A DNA stretch of 64,000 bases from Haemonchus contortus. Lineage: Eukaryota > Nematoda > Chromadorea > Rhabditida > Trichostrongylidae. The DNA lies in NCBI GenBank assembly GCA_000469685.2, contig LS997566.1, forward strand, positions 10,047,492-10,111,491. The letters run 5' to 3'. Positions 49,504 through 62,300 of this stretch are shown in pieces. Position 1 is the first letter of the stretch, and the number at the start of each line of letters is the position of its first letter. The notes below the pieces were generated by a model. That model did not search any database. It was not told the DNA's origin and was given only the letters and a program-made list of their open reading frames with translations. Position numbers and translations under genes: made by a program.

Positions 49504-49611
49504 GTAGCGTTCAATGTGCCATCAGGAATGTGCAAAGTCGGAAAGGGAGGAGACTGTATGCGTTGTGATTGCAAAAAACCATTTCAATGCTATAAAGGCG
49601 AATGTCGATAA
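49504..49611 (+). CDS. Second mature exon of the six-cysteine peptide (signal exon not found)
   Basis: Follows the acceptor CTGCTTTCAG and encodes 35 residues and a stop with the same six-cysteine spacing as 47801-47908. It differs at three residues: P to A at 2, I to K at 24, I to E at 33. All cysteines and the frame are intact, so it does not look decayed. No ATG or signal-peptide exon is visible upstream, because the Penelope fragment stands where it would be. It could be expressed by alternative splicing from the 47224-47277 exon, which has a matching phase 0, or it may be an orphan exon. The 3' flank with AATATAAA is conserved. Confidence 0.6.
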   Translation, partial: VAFNVPSGMCKVGKGGDCMRCDCKKPFQCYKGECR

Positions 49612-49820
49612 ACAACAACATCGTCGATCGTTCAAGTCAACTTGTCACTATTACAGAAGAGTTCTACAAATAGCTCTTTTTTAATATAAATATTTGCATT
49701 TCCTGGAATTTTTGAAGTTGTCAGATAAAATTTGTAAAGCTCGTCCCTATGAGGGGCCATAATGGATGTTTGGCGTCATTTCGGAACAGCCTTCTCCGAT
49801 GTCTTTTTCAACTGTCTTTT

Positions 49821-51242
49821 CAGGAAACGTAAGGACATCTAAGCATTGGTGGATCAAAGACCATTCCCATTACCATTACCCAGCCTGCACCACGTTGTCA
49901 TAGACGCCTTCTATGATCTTCACAACTGCCCTGCTTTGAAATTTTAGGAGGGACCTTTTACAGGGGAAGGATCCCAAGTCTAGGTGGCCAGTTGAAATGA
50001 GACCCATACTGCTATACGTGTTTCCGGGCGCTGATCTCAAAACTGCTCTTCAAGTTCCACCACGAATTCATGTAGACCAAACCCAGCTTGATGGTAACCA
50101 AGACAGGCACTGTTGCTCCAGTAGCCATAGCCCTTTTAGCCATCTCCAGCACATCCAAGAGGAGGCTATTTTGGAGTGCTTGAATGTAATGGAACCCAGA
50201 ATCGACCTCCGTGAGAATGTGCTATGCAAATTCATCGGAAAGACGTACGTGTATTCAACATATTTGAAAGCCATTCGTGGACACTCATGTTTGAAGATAA
50301 ATAAATGTTTGAATTCCTTCAAACAGTCCAGCAAAAGAACCAAATCGGAGTGAAAGGGCAAAAGACCGTTCGCCAGATTAAGCACCATCTGCAACCACAG
50401 TCAACAGACAAAGCTTCAGTGTAGCACTGCAGAAAATGTTCCCAGTTTCCACAACCAATGCCCTGTATTGCTTTTTCCCAATTAGGTTTCGTTTTTCGTT
50501 TTTTTTCTATTTTGCCTTTTTTTTTTTTTTTTTTTTGACTTATTATCCCGCCCGCGTGTCTTCGGTCGAAAGTTCATCAGAAATACCCATAGCTAGCACA
50601 TTTCGAACAAAATCTTCATAATTTGCATCAACAATTAAAGCATAGTATATATTTGTATAATGCTGAGGGTAATTACCGTATAACACAACTTATTATGCAT
50701 AGAGATCACACACGTATTCAGTAATACAAGTATTATAAGAAAATACTAATTTGACAAAACAAAAATACTCCCTGAACAGAGGGCTATGACGATGGAAACG
50801 ATTAAAGCACAGTGATGAAGGCAACCGAATCTAGTGAGTTCAAAGGTACACTTTATAGCTCTGATCACGATTTCAAACAGGTCTCCTGAAACGAACAGAT
50901 TAAAAAGCGATTTCAAACAGGTCTCCTGAAACGAACAGATTAAAAAGCTCATAAGAAGTTCTACACGAATTTAGGCAATTGAAGCGCAACATATTTTGGC
51001 GAATTCTTAACGATTACCTTCAATATTTTATATCTCTGAGTCATTATTTTGTTTTATCTACCACAAGTATTAATCTTGTTCTGAGAAATTCTCCTCGCCA
51101 ACTGATTACAATATGGAGAAGGGATACCTGCTCCATGATGTAATCAGTTGGCTACGATATCAGGCGACTGTAAAAGTTTAGGCTCAGCAATGGGAAGGCT
51201 GTCATGAAGACCTGCTAACCCTGCGCCACTTACCGCTACGCC
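49821..51242. other. Intergenic interval with short repeats
   Basis: Holds a 118-codon plus-strand frame (49997-50353) that I do not recognise, a run of 20 T at 50517-50536, and the 40-bp tandem duplication listed separately. No gene is supported. Confidence 0.45.
50869..50948. repeat. Exact 40-bp tandem duplication
   Basis: GATTTCAAACAGGTCTCCTG and the following 20 bases occur twice head to tail with no difference (50869-50908 and 50909-50948). Confidence 0.95.
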
Positions 51243-51445
51243 TGGGGCAGAGGTGGTGTAGTGGCTGGCAAGTGGCTCATTATCAGATACACACGAGAAT
51301 CTAATCCTGGATTGATACTTGCCCAACCATCCAAGCCATACATCCCTTTTGGGTAGGTTATTGGGTACCAGACAAGTCTGGGCGGATAGAAACACTGACT
51401 TTTACATCGACTGGCCACTGCATGTCATTGTATGGGCTCTATTTA
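51243..51445 (+). repeat. tRNA-derived SINE, family 1
   Basis: Head GCAGAGGTGGTGTAGTGGCT, body CATCCAAGCCATACATCCCT, GGGTACCAGACAAGTCTGGG and CGACTGGCCACTGCATGTCA. It is truncated after TTGTATGGGCTC. Confidence 0.8.
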
Positions 51446-53323
51446 CATTAAAAAGAGAGTGATCATCGTCAAAGGGTTTACTCTTTATAGCGACTTTGGC
51501 GTAGCCACCTTCCGAAGCATTTAGAAGAGAAGCGAATTTTCCTTTAAAAACGGAACGGGCAATATTCTGGATCATTAGTAGGCAGACTGACGAACCATGG
51601 GCCCCGTATAGTTTAGGTAGAGCCACAATTTAAAAAAAAAAAATTGACTACTGTTGTTTATATTTACTGCATTCGTAGAATTTGACTAATTGTAAACAGG
51701 CAAAGAGCGCGAAAAGAGCACCTTTCCAATTATTTGTTTGCTTTCGAAATCGTAGAGCAGTACTCTAAAGTGGGCGTGCGAACTTTCCCAGTGCTGTTGG
51801 AAGGATGATGGGTGGTGGACGCACTCGGCCGAGCAACGACTGTTGATAACGACCACTCGAGGACGTTCGGCGAAACAGACAAACAACTGTCAGGGAGCTC
51901 CTTCCAAGGTCAGAATAATGAACACAATGGTTTTACAGGCGGTAATTTCAAGGCCAAAAACGGTTAAAATAAGCATGCGTCAAGAAGTGGATGAAGATCA
52001 GCGACGTCAGCTCAATGGCTGGGTTACACCAGCCTCGCTGGGCTATTCGGATCCAAGGGTGCATCAATTAAGCACTGTGGTAACCGTGTGATGGTCGGTC
52101 CACTCGGACGGTGCTTTTTCGATCCTGCAACGAACTCGCACAGGATGACCTCGACTTGACCATGCTTTGCTGCTCCCATCTTGGCCACTGTGTCAGACTC
52201 CTTTCATGAAAGACCGTTTCTAACATTAGCTGAGACATCTTAACAGATGAATCGTCTACGGAACACTGACAAACTATATATGGCAGCTAAGAGCCCTCCA
52301 TGTAACAGGAAGAATACAATCAAATTGTACTGGGTACGGACACCTCGAATGGGATGCTACCTGTTCACCCATGGGTCATATTGAGCTAGTACTGCTCTGA
52401 ACGACATTTTCTCAGGCTCAGTATGCAAAACCTTAGACAGATCAGGTTTAGTGGTTGTTGCACGCGACCCCAGATAGCTCTGGAACCGGGTAGCCACTGT
52501 CGCTGTGGACAGACGACAGACGACCTCTTCCTGTCATTTTGCTTTCAGAGCACAGTGAACGATGAGAGTATTGCCCGACTTATTTGTTGATAGGGCATTA
52601 TGGGCCTGAAAAGGGCACATGAGGCATTGCATGGTTATGATTGGAAAAGCGTCCCAGACGAGGTGCAACAAGGGCTCAAAAATCCCGACGTCCACAGTCA
52701 ATAATTCCAAAAAAGGAAGTGTTCAATGATCTGGAGGCTGTGTCACTTCACATCACAAGCAAATCGAAATACTGCACGTCTGCTGTAAGTGTGATCAGCT
52801 GCCACTCGCTTTTATCTAACACACACGGACGGAAATCACGTCCTTTGTTCTGCAGTGACAGAACTCTCGTCCACCCCTTTCGCAGTCATAACTTCGTCCA
52901 ATCCCAAAAATTCAAGTAGTTTTGGAAAGACCCTACATTTCAATATCTCTACAGATTTCCTTGTTTCACCACGACGAACGTACCATTCTGTATAAGCATT
53001 ACCGACCTACAATCCATTCAAGGTTCAGGAAATTACAGTGGGCACTACCAGGGAGGTGAAGGACGACTAGGAACGGCGTGGGCACCCTTGAAAGCTGAAC
53101 TAGCCTTTCCGTAAACTCCTCAAGGCCGCAGGGAAGGGAGGTAGTTGTACCTGCATGCAGTCAAACAGACGAAGTAAACAAGACAAATAAATAGATACGT
53201 AAAATATAAATAATTAACGAAATTTTGAAAATATCTAAATAAAAAAGTAAACTAAAAAATAAAAACAAAAATATCAACTTCAATGCAGCGCATAATTGGA
53301 ATCCAATAATCACGCTCACGTAC
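51446..53323. other. Interval probably holding the innexin 3' end, exon not identified
   Basis: The last innexin exon seen (53324-53458) ends at a good donor with two bases of a codon, so at least one more exon should lie to its left. I could not pick it. Plus-strand frames at 51843-52091 and 52641-52919 are not recognisable. Confidence 0.4.
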
Positions 53324-56300
53324 CGCTGAACAACTGTTGATGGTGGGGCGGTTTTTGCCGACTCGTTGTCGAGACTTCTGATGAGTGCTTCATTCACCTC
53401 ATTGTCTTCTGTGGCGCCTTCCATACGAGCAGATACTGAGGCCACATGTCGAGGAGACCTAATTTATTACAATTTACCAAAAACAGTCAAAGTGAGAACT
53501 CTAAACCACGAAAAAAAAAATAACTGTACATCAAAAACAAGTATCCTTACTATATATAAAGCGCTCTGTCTGTCTGTCTGTTTGTTTGTACGGAAATTCG
53601 ATATAACGTGAAGAAACACCTGGAGAAGTCGGGTCAAGTTTGGAATGAGTTGAGCATAGGGTAAGTGCAACAGAGCACACGTGAGCCTAGCGGAGCCCCG
53701 CCCCCCCAAGGGGCGGGGCATGCGCCGGAATTGGGCGGGGTCATAGGCGAATTCTTCTAATTCGGTCTCATAACATTCCAGACACCAGGAAAAAATGTGC
53801 AAAGGTGAGGGATGGGTCAACAATCAAAATAAAGGAAACTTACAGGCGGTGGGCGGAGCGTTTTCGCAGTGGGCGGTACTTTCCACAAAGATTCATAACT
53901 CGATTTAATGAAGGCGCGAGGCCAGGAAAAAAATAAAAAGAGTGACTAAGGCCTTATGCGTGCTGAGCGTGCATAAGTATAGCGAAGCCCCGCCCACGAG
54001 GGGCGGGGCGTGCGTTGAGGTGAAAGCTACTTTTCAAAAATGAGTGTAACTTCGTTCGGAAAAGTTATAGAATGCGGAAAAAAAAGTGGTTAGAGGTAAT
54101 GGGACAAATGTGGTCAAATCCCGAAAGTGGGCGGGGCTGGCACCAAAGTGGGCGGGGCTTAGATCAAAAATTTATAACTCTGTTCAGAAACGTTCTGGGA
54201 TGCGGCAAAAAGGTAACAAGGTGTAAGAGAACAAATGTGGTCAGATCCCGAAAGTGGGCGGAGTTGGCACCAAAGTGGGCGGGGCTTAGGTCAAAAATTT
54301 ATAACTCTTTTCAGAAACGTTCTGGGATGCGGCAAAAAGGTAACAAGGTGTAAGAGAACAAATGTGGTCAGATTCCGAAAGTGGGCGGAGTTGGCACCAA
54401 AGTGGGCGGAGCTTAGATCAAAAATTTATAACTACGTTCAGAAACGTTCTGGGATGCGGCAAAAAGGTAACAAGGTGTAAGAGAACAAATGTGGTCAGAT
54501 TCCGAAAGTGGGCGGAGTTGGCACCAAAGTGGGCGGAGCTTAGATCAAAAATTTATAACTACGTTCAGAAACGTTCCAGAGTGCGGGAAAAAGATGGTTA
54601 GGGGTAATTTAACAAGTGTGGAAATCCCGAAAGTGGGCGGGGTTGGCACCAAAGTGGGCGGGGCTTAGATCAAAAATTTATAACTCTGTTCAGAAACATT
54701 CCAGAGTGTGGGAAAAAAAGTGGTTAGGGGTAATTTAACAAATGTAGTCAAATCCCGAAAATGGGCGGGGTTGGCATCAAAGTGGGCGGGGCTTAGATCG
54801 AAACTTTATAACTCTGTTCAGAAACGTTCTGGGATGCGGCAAAAAGGTGTCAAGGTGTAAGAGAACAAATGTGGTCAAATCCCGAAAGTGGGCGGAGTTG
54901 GCACCAAAGTGGGCGGGGCTTAGATCAAAACTTTATAACTCTATTCAGAAACGTTCTAGGACGCGGGAAAAAAGTGGTAAGAGGAATTGGAACAAATGTA
55001 CTTAAGTCCTCGAAGGGGGCGGAGCTGGCACATGGAAGCGAGGCTAGGACCAAAAATTCATCTCTTCAAAAACTTTCTGGAATGCGGAAAAATGGTTTGA
55101 AGCAGTCAAAAGAAGGGTGGTCCAGATTATTGTGGAAAGGGTTTGCACTAAGGTGGACGGAGCTATGTGATGCTGTCAGCAGTGCAGCGTTCGAATCTAG
55201 AAAGGACTATCTTATTCTGATTATCCAACATTCCGCTGAATGACTCCATCGCGGATAAGTGGCCGTCGACATGTACTGCGCGCGTTAGCGTGCATAGCCA
55301 AACTGGTAAGAAATAAGAATCTAACCCATAAGTTCGATACGGTGGGACCATCCTCTCCAGTATATCTTGGCTAACCAATGAGTTGTCAATATTCTGGCCA
55401 AGTGCATTACGCATTCGTTGTCGGCCAAGATCAGGAGCTGAATCATCGAGTTACTCGAGTAGAGAACTTCATTAGTTCCTATGTTAATATCGAGATACCT
55501 GGAGGTGGAGGCCAATATCGTGTAACCTCTTCTTCGATAGGATCAGCTACATGTGGCATAGAATTGCTTCGTTTTAATTTTTCTTCGATGCCGAAATACG
55601 ACTTCCATAAGGATAACACAAGGTCCGTACCAAATATTACCTTAAAATAAAAAGCTAAATAGATAGACTAATTATAGGAGGCGTCAATCACCGAACAAAA
55701 GCATTCAGGACAGGACAAGTAGTGCAGCGACCTCGATTTATTTTGCGCTCTATGTGGGCTTCAAAAAAAAAACTTTACAGCATAGATCTTCAGGGTCCAT
55801 TCCATTAAAGTAAACTGACAAGTACGACTACCAATCATGAGTCGTAGAAGAAATACAGAAAGAGTGTCGGGTCACCTACAGCTGTGACTTCGAGTATACA
55901 GATTTCTCTACTCGTGAGAAAATTCAATGAAGCATCCCTGCCAATCATCAAGAATCAAAATATAATGATTATAAATTTTTTTAAATCATTATTTTTCAGA
56001 ATTTTTGCCGAAGACTTCCTGCTTCACGCTCAAAATATGTTATTTTGCGAAAACATCTAAGCGGTCGTTATCTCGAGTCATTGGTTTTCAGCCTTGTTTG
56101 AAGCTGCATGCTACCAAATCGAGTTACGAGGTGGGGAAGCGTGACCGAGATGTGTTCAGCACGGTGCACTGGATAAGAATGTCGCCTCAAAATCAACCGT
56201 TTGAGATATAATGAAGGCTTTTTCACCAGCAAAGCTCAGTCGTGGTAACATTCATACCTCGACCAGCGGCAAAGACCAGCTACGAGGAAAGCAAAACTAA

Positions 56301-59300
56301 GTTAAACAAGAAAAAACAAAACGGTTTTACAAAAATGTGAACCGTGAATTTTCAAATTTCAGAGGAATTCAGCCAAAAAGTTCAAAGAAAATCTGATGAA
56401 GTATGAACTGTTACAGGAGGTACGTATAAGGAAATAGGGTAACAAATCGTTTATATCGGAGAGTCGGAAGTAAAAAGAAGCGTACCCCTGATTGCAGAGT
56501 GAGCATTCGAATTACAAAGACGCCATCGCTTCTCAAATAGTTGTCGATGAACCGCCTTACATCGCCTTCACTTTCTAAACGAACGAATAATTATATCACG
56601 TCACTTTCCAGTCACTGGTACCTACCAACAGGATCGAAGGGCATTTCACTGATTTCAAGATGCCTTTTAATGAAACGACGGTTTGGTTGAGGTACGACCG
56701 CAACGAAAAGCCAATACAGGAACGAACCCAAAGTGAAGATGGCGATCATCAAATACCTGTAAAAAAGACTTCTTATCATAAATATTTATAAAATTTAGAA
56801 AGCTAACCCTGAATTTAAAAGTTGGCCACATCTTTTACCCGTGAGATGAAGAACTATAGTGCACTGGCTGAACTACTCTAAGTCCTACCAAACAAAAATC
56901 TCCTTCGCCCTTACTCATTTGAGCTGCTTGAGTGAGAACATTTAAGTCATCCTTCACCTAAGATTTTCATCATCCTCTCAAGGCGATCTGATCAATTGTA
57001 AACTGGATAAGTGAACGTCTAAGTTTCCGAAGCTTCAAGCGAATGTTGTCAACACGACAAAGGATCTTTCCCCAGTAGGTCCTAACAACTGGAGAGCGGT
57101 GGATCACGCCTCTGAAGCGAGGAAGACTGAGCAACATTGGCTCGTAGGAGAAAGGATAGAAGTGTCACCAAGAACCCAGAGAGCAAATCAAACTTCTTAC
57201 AGAAAAATCGACTGGACTATGAACTGTTACACGAGTCACCGTACTACATCATCGAGGCTTCATGCAATTTGTCGAAGGAAAGCAGCGGAAATGTTTCTGC
57301 GGCCTATTCAAGGTATTTTATGTTCAGAAAGAGGTCAGGTGATGCCGAGAGAGTGATGAAACTTAATTGCCATTATATCGAACTCACCAAAACCACAGGA
57401 AAATGAAAATCTTCTCATTGAAGATGTTGATAATGAGTACACATTGGACTGTGTGCTCTTGCACGTTTCCCATCACACGAACCTATAAATCTATCAGATG
57501 AATTCTCTTTTATGAGCTCTCAAGACAAAGTAGAAAAAGCTGGACGTCGCAGGTGACTCACGTCGAAATCACAAAGCGACACTCGAGGAAACATTCCACT
57601 CTGCTCCCACGTTGTACCATTCAGCAAATCAAGCATCGCTCCAAATCCATACCAAGAGTATTTGTCCGTTTCCAGGAATCTGAAGAAAACCCTCAGAAAA
57701 TCAAAATATTAAGCAAGAAAGCATTTTTCAAAATTTTGTGAGTGGGAAACTTGAAAATTATAGCTCTAGAACTAGACGAAAATCAAACTGAAAAGATATC
57801 CAACGTTATACCAAGGAGTTGTCAAGATTAAGAGAAGAATCGCAGCTTATTGTCGGTATCCAAAGAAAAATTTAGTTGTCATTAAGTAGGAGGAACTTCA
57901 GATGGGTAGGCGGGATGACTGAATTCAGTACTGGGGACGTTGGTTTTGATTAGCACATTAACGGAGAAGCAAACACGAAAGGCGAAGCTTTCCCCAGCTT
58001 GCCCCTTCATTTTCAACCGTTATGAGCTTGGCGCCCTTCTACCAGGACTACCTCTACGAGCTGGACCCCTACTTTTTCTGCCTGCGCTCCCTCAACGAAT
58101 CATCGTCCTTTGAGTGATGGCCTGAACCGAAATACCCCGCCTGCGGGAAGGTCTATCTTAGAAGCCCTCCACTTTCTTTTTCGGGGTCATTTTAAACTGT
58201 AGAGAGAACTGACGAATCATTTAACCACACTCAAATAACTCGGAAGATCCTCAATGGGTTAAACCAATAACACCAACTCCTGATTCTATTTATGACAGAG
58301 AACAACCGAGTAGAAAATCTATGGATCTACTACTCTCTTCAGTTTTCGTCCCTCACCACAAAAAGCATTTTATTTTAAGCACTCTTTCAGGCCCTATGAA
58401 GTCTCTGAAGACCTTCTTTTCTCCACTCAACGCTACACATTAGCTTACCCAATGCCACCGCAAAACTGACCCACTCATGCCATTATATGTATACGTATAT
58501 ACGTCATTAGGGGGAAATATAGTAAGCCACTAATAAAGGATGGTTATTTTTTGCATAATTCCTTTACATGCCGGTAATGGAGAACAAGGCAGAATCAGCT
58601 TGAAAACAACTAATACTTGAACTACAAAAAGTATAATACGACAGAAAGCTTTTGAACCTAATAAGCCCCATTGCTGGAGCTTTTCAAGACATTTGATCTC
58701 AGAAGCTTTTCCAAAACAATTAAAATAGCAGTAAAAAGTAAAAAGAGATGAAATGAAAAGCTCACTTGTTCATAAGTAACAGCTGTAAGCACACATTTGC
58801 CAAGTAGAAGAACTTTGTGCACAAATACATCCACGTAACAAAAAATGCCGAATATGGCAAATTGCAAAACCAAAATAGGCGGTGCGGGCGAATTTGCTTT
58901 TTGTGAAGTCGGCGATGGAAACGTAGAGCTCCCTAAACAATTTTGTAAAAAAGGATAAAGGGCGTAATAAAGGATAAAGGGCGGAGGTGATGTAGTGGCA
59001 ATGGCGAACTATCACACACGCATAGTCATGGGTTCGGATCCCGGATCGATATCCGTCTAAGCAAACCAAGCCTTCCATCCCTCCGAGATCGATTAACTGT
59101 ACCGGACCCGTCTGTGAGGACAAAAGCACTGACTTGTACATTGGCTGGAAACGCAAGTCATTGTATAGGCCACATACGCATTCAATGCGCTACTACGATC
59201 TTAACGGAAGCGAATGCGGGTCCCATCCCTCAGGCGGGTTGATTAACGCCCAAAGACTTTATCGTTTTCCTATCCTTTATTCGGTACCGTAATAAAGTAC

Positions 59301-62300
59301 AAGGGCTTCAACCACAACTGTGATCAACCCTATCCCCCTTAAGTGATATCGACCTTGATGGTGAAACCGAAGGTATAAGCTGATATAATTTCTTAGGCCC
59401 CTTAATCAATTACACCACCTCTTCAGAGTCAGCTATCAGCTACAAAACCTGCTCGGAACGGTATTACGGAATCGTTAACCTCGACATCGCCTGGCCTTGA
59501 TTCGATTTGGCCATTGATATGATTTGCGAAGGCCAAACGATGTTCAAGTTAGCGATTCCGTGATACCCAAATCAGACAATGATCAGTCAGCCTCAGGCAA
59601 TCAAATTCAACTTTGTGGTGTATCCCAAAAAGATTGATCAATGCCAGCTGCTTCACTCATCATTCCAGAGCCGAACCCGAGTAAAAACAGACGAAAAGGC
59701 AAACCTGCAGATGGACGGTGAGCGACCTTATATTTGCTCGTTTAATATCCGGTTTGATGTTGTTCGGATCAGACGACAGCTTGACTACTTCATGGATTTT
59801 TATACCTAGAAATGATGAAATTATTTGAATTATCCGATCTCATAAAAAATTCGAGAAAAAATTAAAATTAATTCAAATAAAACAAATAATCGAAATAAAA
59901 TTTATCTTATTCATAAAAAATTACTTTAAATTTATCTTTGTATCAGATACATAAAAGATGCTTTCAGAGTTAACTACCATCTTTGGATTTACTGACTATG
60001 TCAGGAAACGCAAAAATAATTGAATAATGTAATAAATAATAAACATATATAAAATGGTTATAAATACTAATAAAATTAATTAAATATTCAATATAATTTC
60101 CATAAATCAAAAAGGTAGTGAAATGGAAAACGATCAAAAGTAAGTAGTACCTGAATGGCAGGCCAGATATTGCCATAAAATACTGGGAAGTCGAAAGCAG
60201 GCTGCTTCAGCCAGAAGAAAAAATGGTACCCACTGCAAAAGCAAAGCATTCAAAGTTAAAAACCAGTATTTAGCGAGGCGATACAAAAAAATACCTGATA
60301 GTAACTAATTTGCCGTTTACGGCGATCATCATCAGGCATACCAGCTACAGCTTGGCTCATAGGTACATAGTAAGTGTCTTGGGCCCAACAGTAATTCTCA
60401 GCATACTGTAAAAAAGCTTTTTGGCTTATCCTGGGAGACCTTACAAAGCCAAATACACAAACCTGCTCCCATGAGCTACTGAATATGTCGGGCACTAAAC
60501 ATTCTATCGGTTTCCCTCCGAATTGCTGAAATCAGAGAAGTACTGTACAAAAGATACACAAGAAAAACATTGAGAAAGCTTAAATTAGGCATGAGAAAGC
60601 AGAACTTATTACTCTTTAGGAGAAAATTTTGACTTGATGTTTAGCTAGTCGGTAGTGTAAGAACACGGTGCCCGGAAAGCACAACTATGGGTTCGAGTCG
60701 CCTCTAAGACTGAAGCTTTGTCCAAAAATCTCCAATTCAGTGAGAAAAAAGTTTAACTGGAGTTTTAAGACTATCAACAGGAGATCGGTGATTGTACCAA
60801 CCAACTGGGTTTAAAAATAAGTCCAAAAAGTCTATTAACGGTACCAATTCGTCAAGACCACACTTCGATGTAATTTCCTCGAAACTCTTTAATGAGGATT
60901 CTATTGGGGACCTTGACCGTAGAGAGGTCTTCCTATCGGTTAAGCAACAGCAATTTCGTGGAAAATTGTTCTATTGAACAAACTTCAATTTACTGTTACT
61001 TACAACCCTCCACCCGTCTGATTAGACCCACACCCATTCATTATAAGGCATTTCAAATAAGTCTTCCCGCTTGAAAAACATATATTTGAGTTTAAACTCC
61101 ACTGCCCACTTTTTTTTGAAGGCACGACATTTGTTAATGTTTTTGTCCGGTGAGAGGGTCTCGCATGACAGGGTAAAGGGGTCGTATCGGATGATTTTAT
61201 AACACGCCATTTTTCATAGCAATTGTTTTGCCGTCAAAGTTGAGGTCGCCTGCTCCCCTACAGAGGAGGTCCTATGTATTGGCTCAAATTACGAAAAGGT
61301 CTTTGCGATAAACGTGAATAGAATCGGATGACTCGATAAACTGATATTTCTTTGTGGGCCGATAAACATGTCCCTAACGACAGCAAGACCACGATGTGCT
61401 ATATATACCCATTATGCCTATTCTAAGGAGAACCTTTTAGACGCGTCGAGGCATCGTGTTACAAGGCTACATTTACTACACAACCAAACAATAGAGCTCT
61501 TTCATTATATAATCAAAAAGAGGCCTTTCCTTGATAAGCGGTCCCACGACTTTATATTAGGTTGAGTCATAAGTCCTCGGACAATGGGATAGTGATGACT
61601 TCTAGCGATCATAACTCGGGAAAGAGGTGACGAAAACGAACGCGTTAGGCATTGTTAGATAGAGTATGGAAAGCTCTTTCAAACGCATACTGGGAAAGGC
61701 ACCTAACTGTTTCCTTTCCCGCAACTGTGTCTCGTGATTTCAAGCCGTCGCAACTCCACATCCGCAATACCACCCTATTTCTTTTTTTATCTGGCCAAGA
61801 ACCCTCGGAGATCGATAGACGCATGAAGGAAGTTTACAAGCAGGAGGTGTACAATTTAAAAGTGACACTAGAAGTTCGCATCGGGCGACTATTCCATCGA
61901 AGATGAAGACCGTCCGAGATGCCCTATGGAGTTGGATTTGGACGTGCTGCGAAGCCAGGTGGAAGCCGATCCGAATCAAACTACTCGTGAACTGGCAGTC
62001 ACCCTTGGGAAGTCAGTCTACAATTATTCGTGGATTGAAGTCAATCGGCAAGGTGCGAAAGCTCGGCCGATGGGTGCCTCATGCTTTGAAGCAGTATGAC
62101 ATAGACCGCCGCGACGACGTGGCACTTTCTCTCCTCACGCTCAAGGGCACCACACGTGGCTCGAGTACCTAGTCACCAGGGTTGCGAAGTCGAACCTCTA
62201 CTCTAACGTTCACCGGCGTGCTCAATGGATTGACAAAGGTGCGGATGCAGAAGACTCCCCCAAACCCAAGGTACACGCGAAGGAGGTTATGCACTGGTTC

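Noticed and set aside
54072..54601. Repeated open frames over the 127-bp array
   Set aside because: The unit is not a multiple of three and the frames are by-products of the minisatellite.
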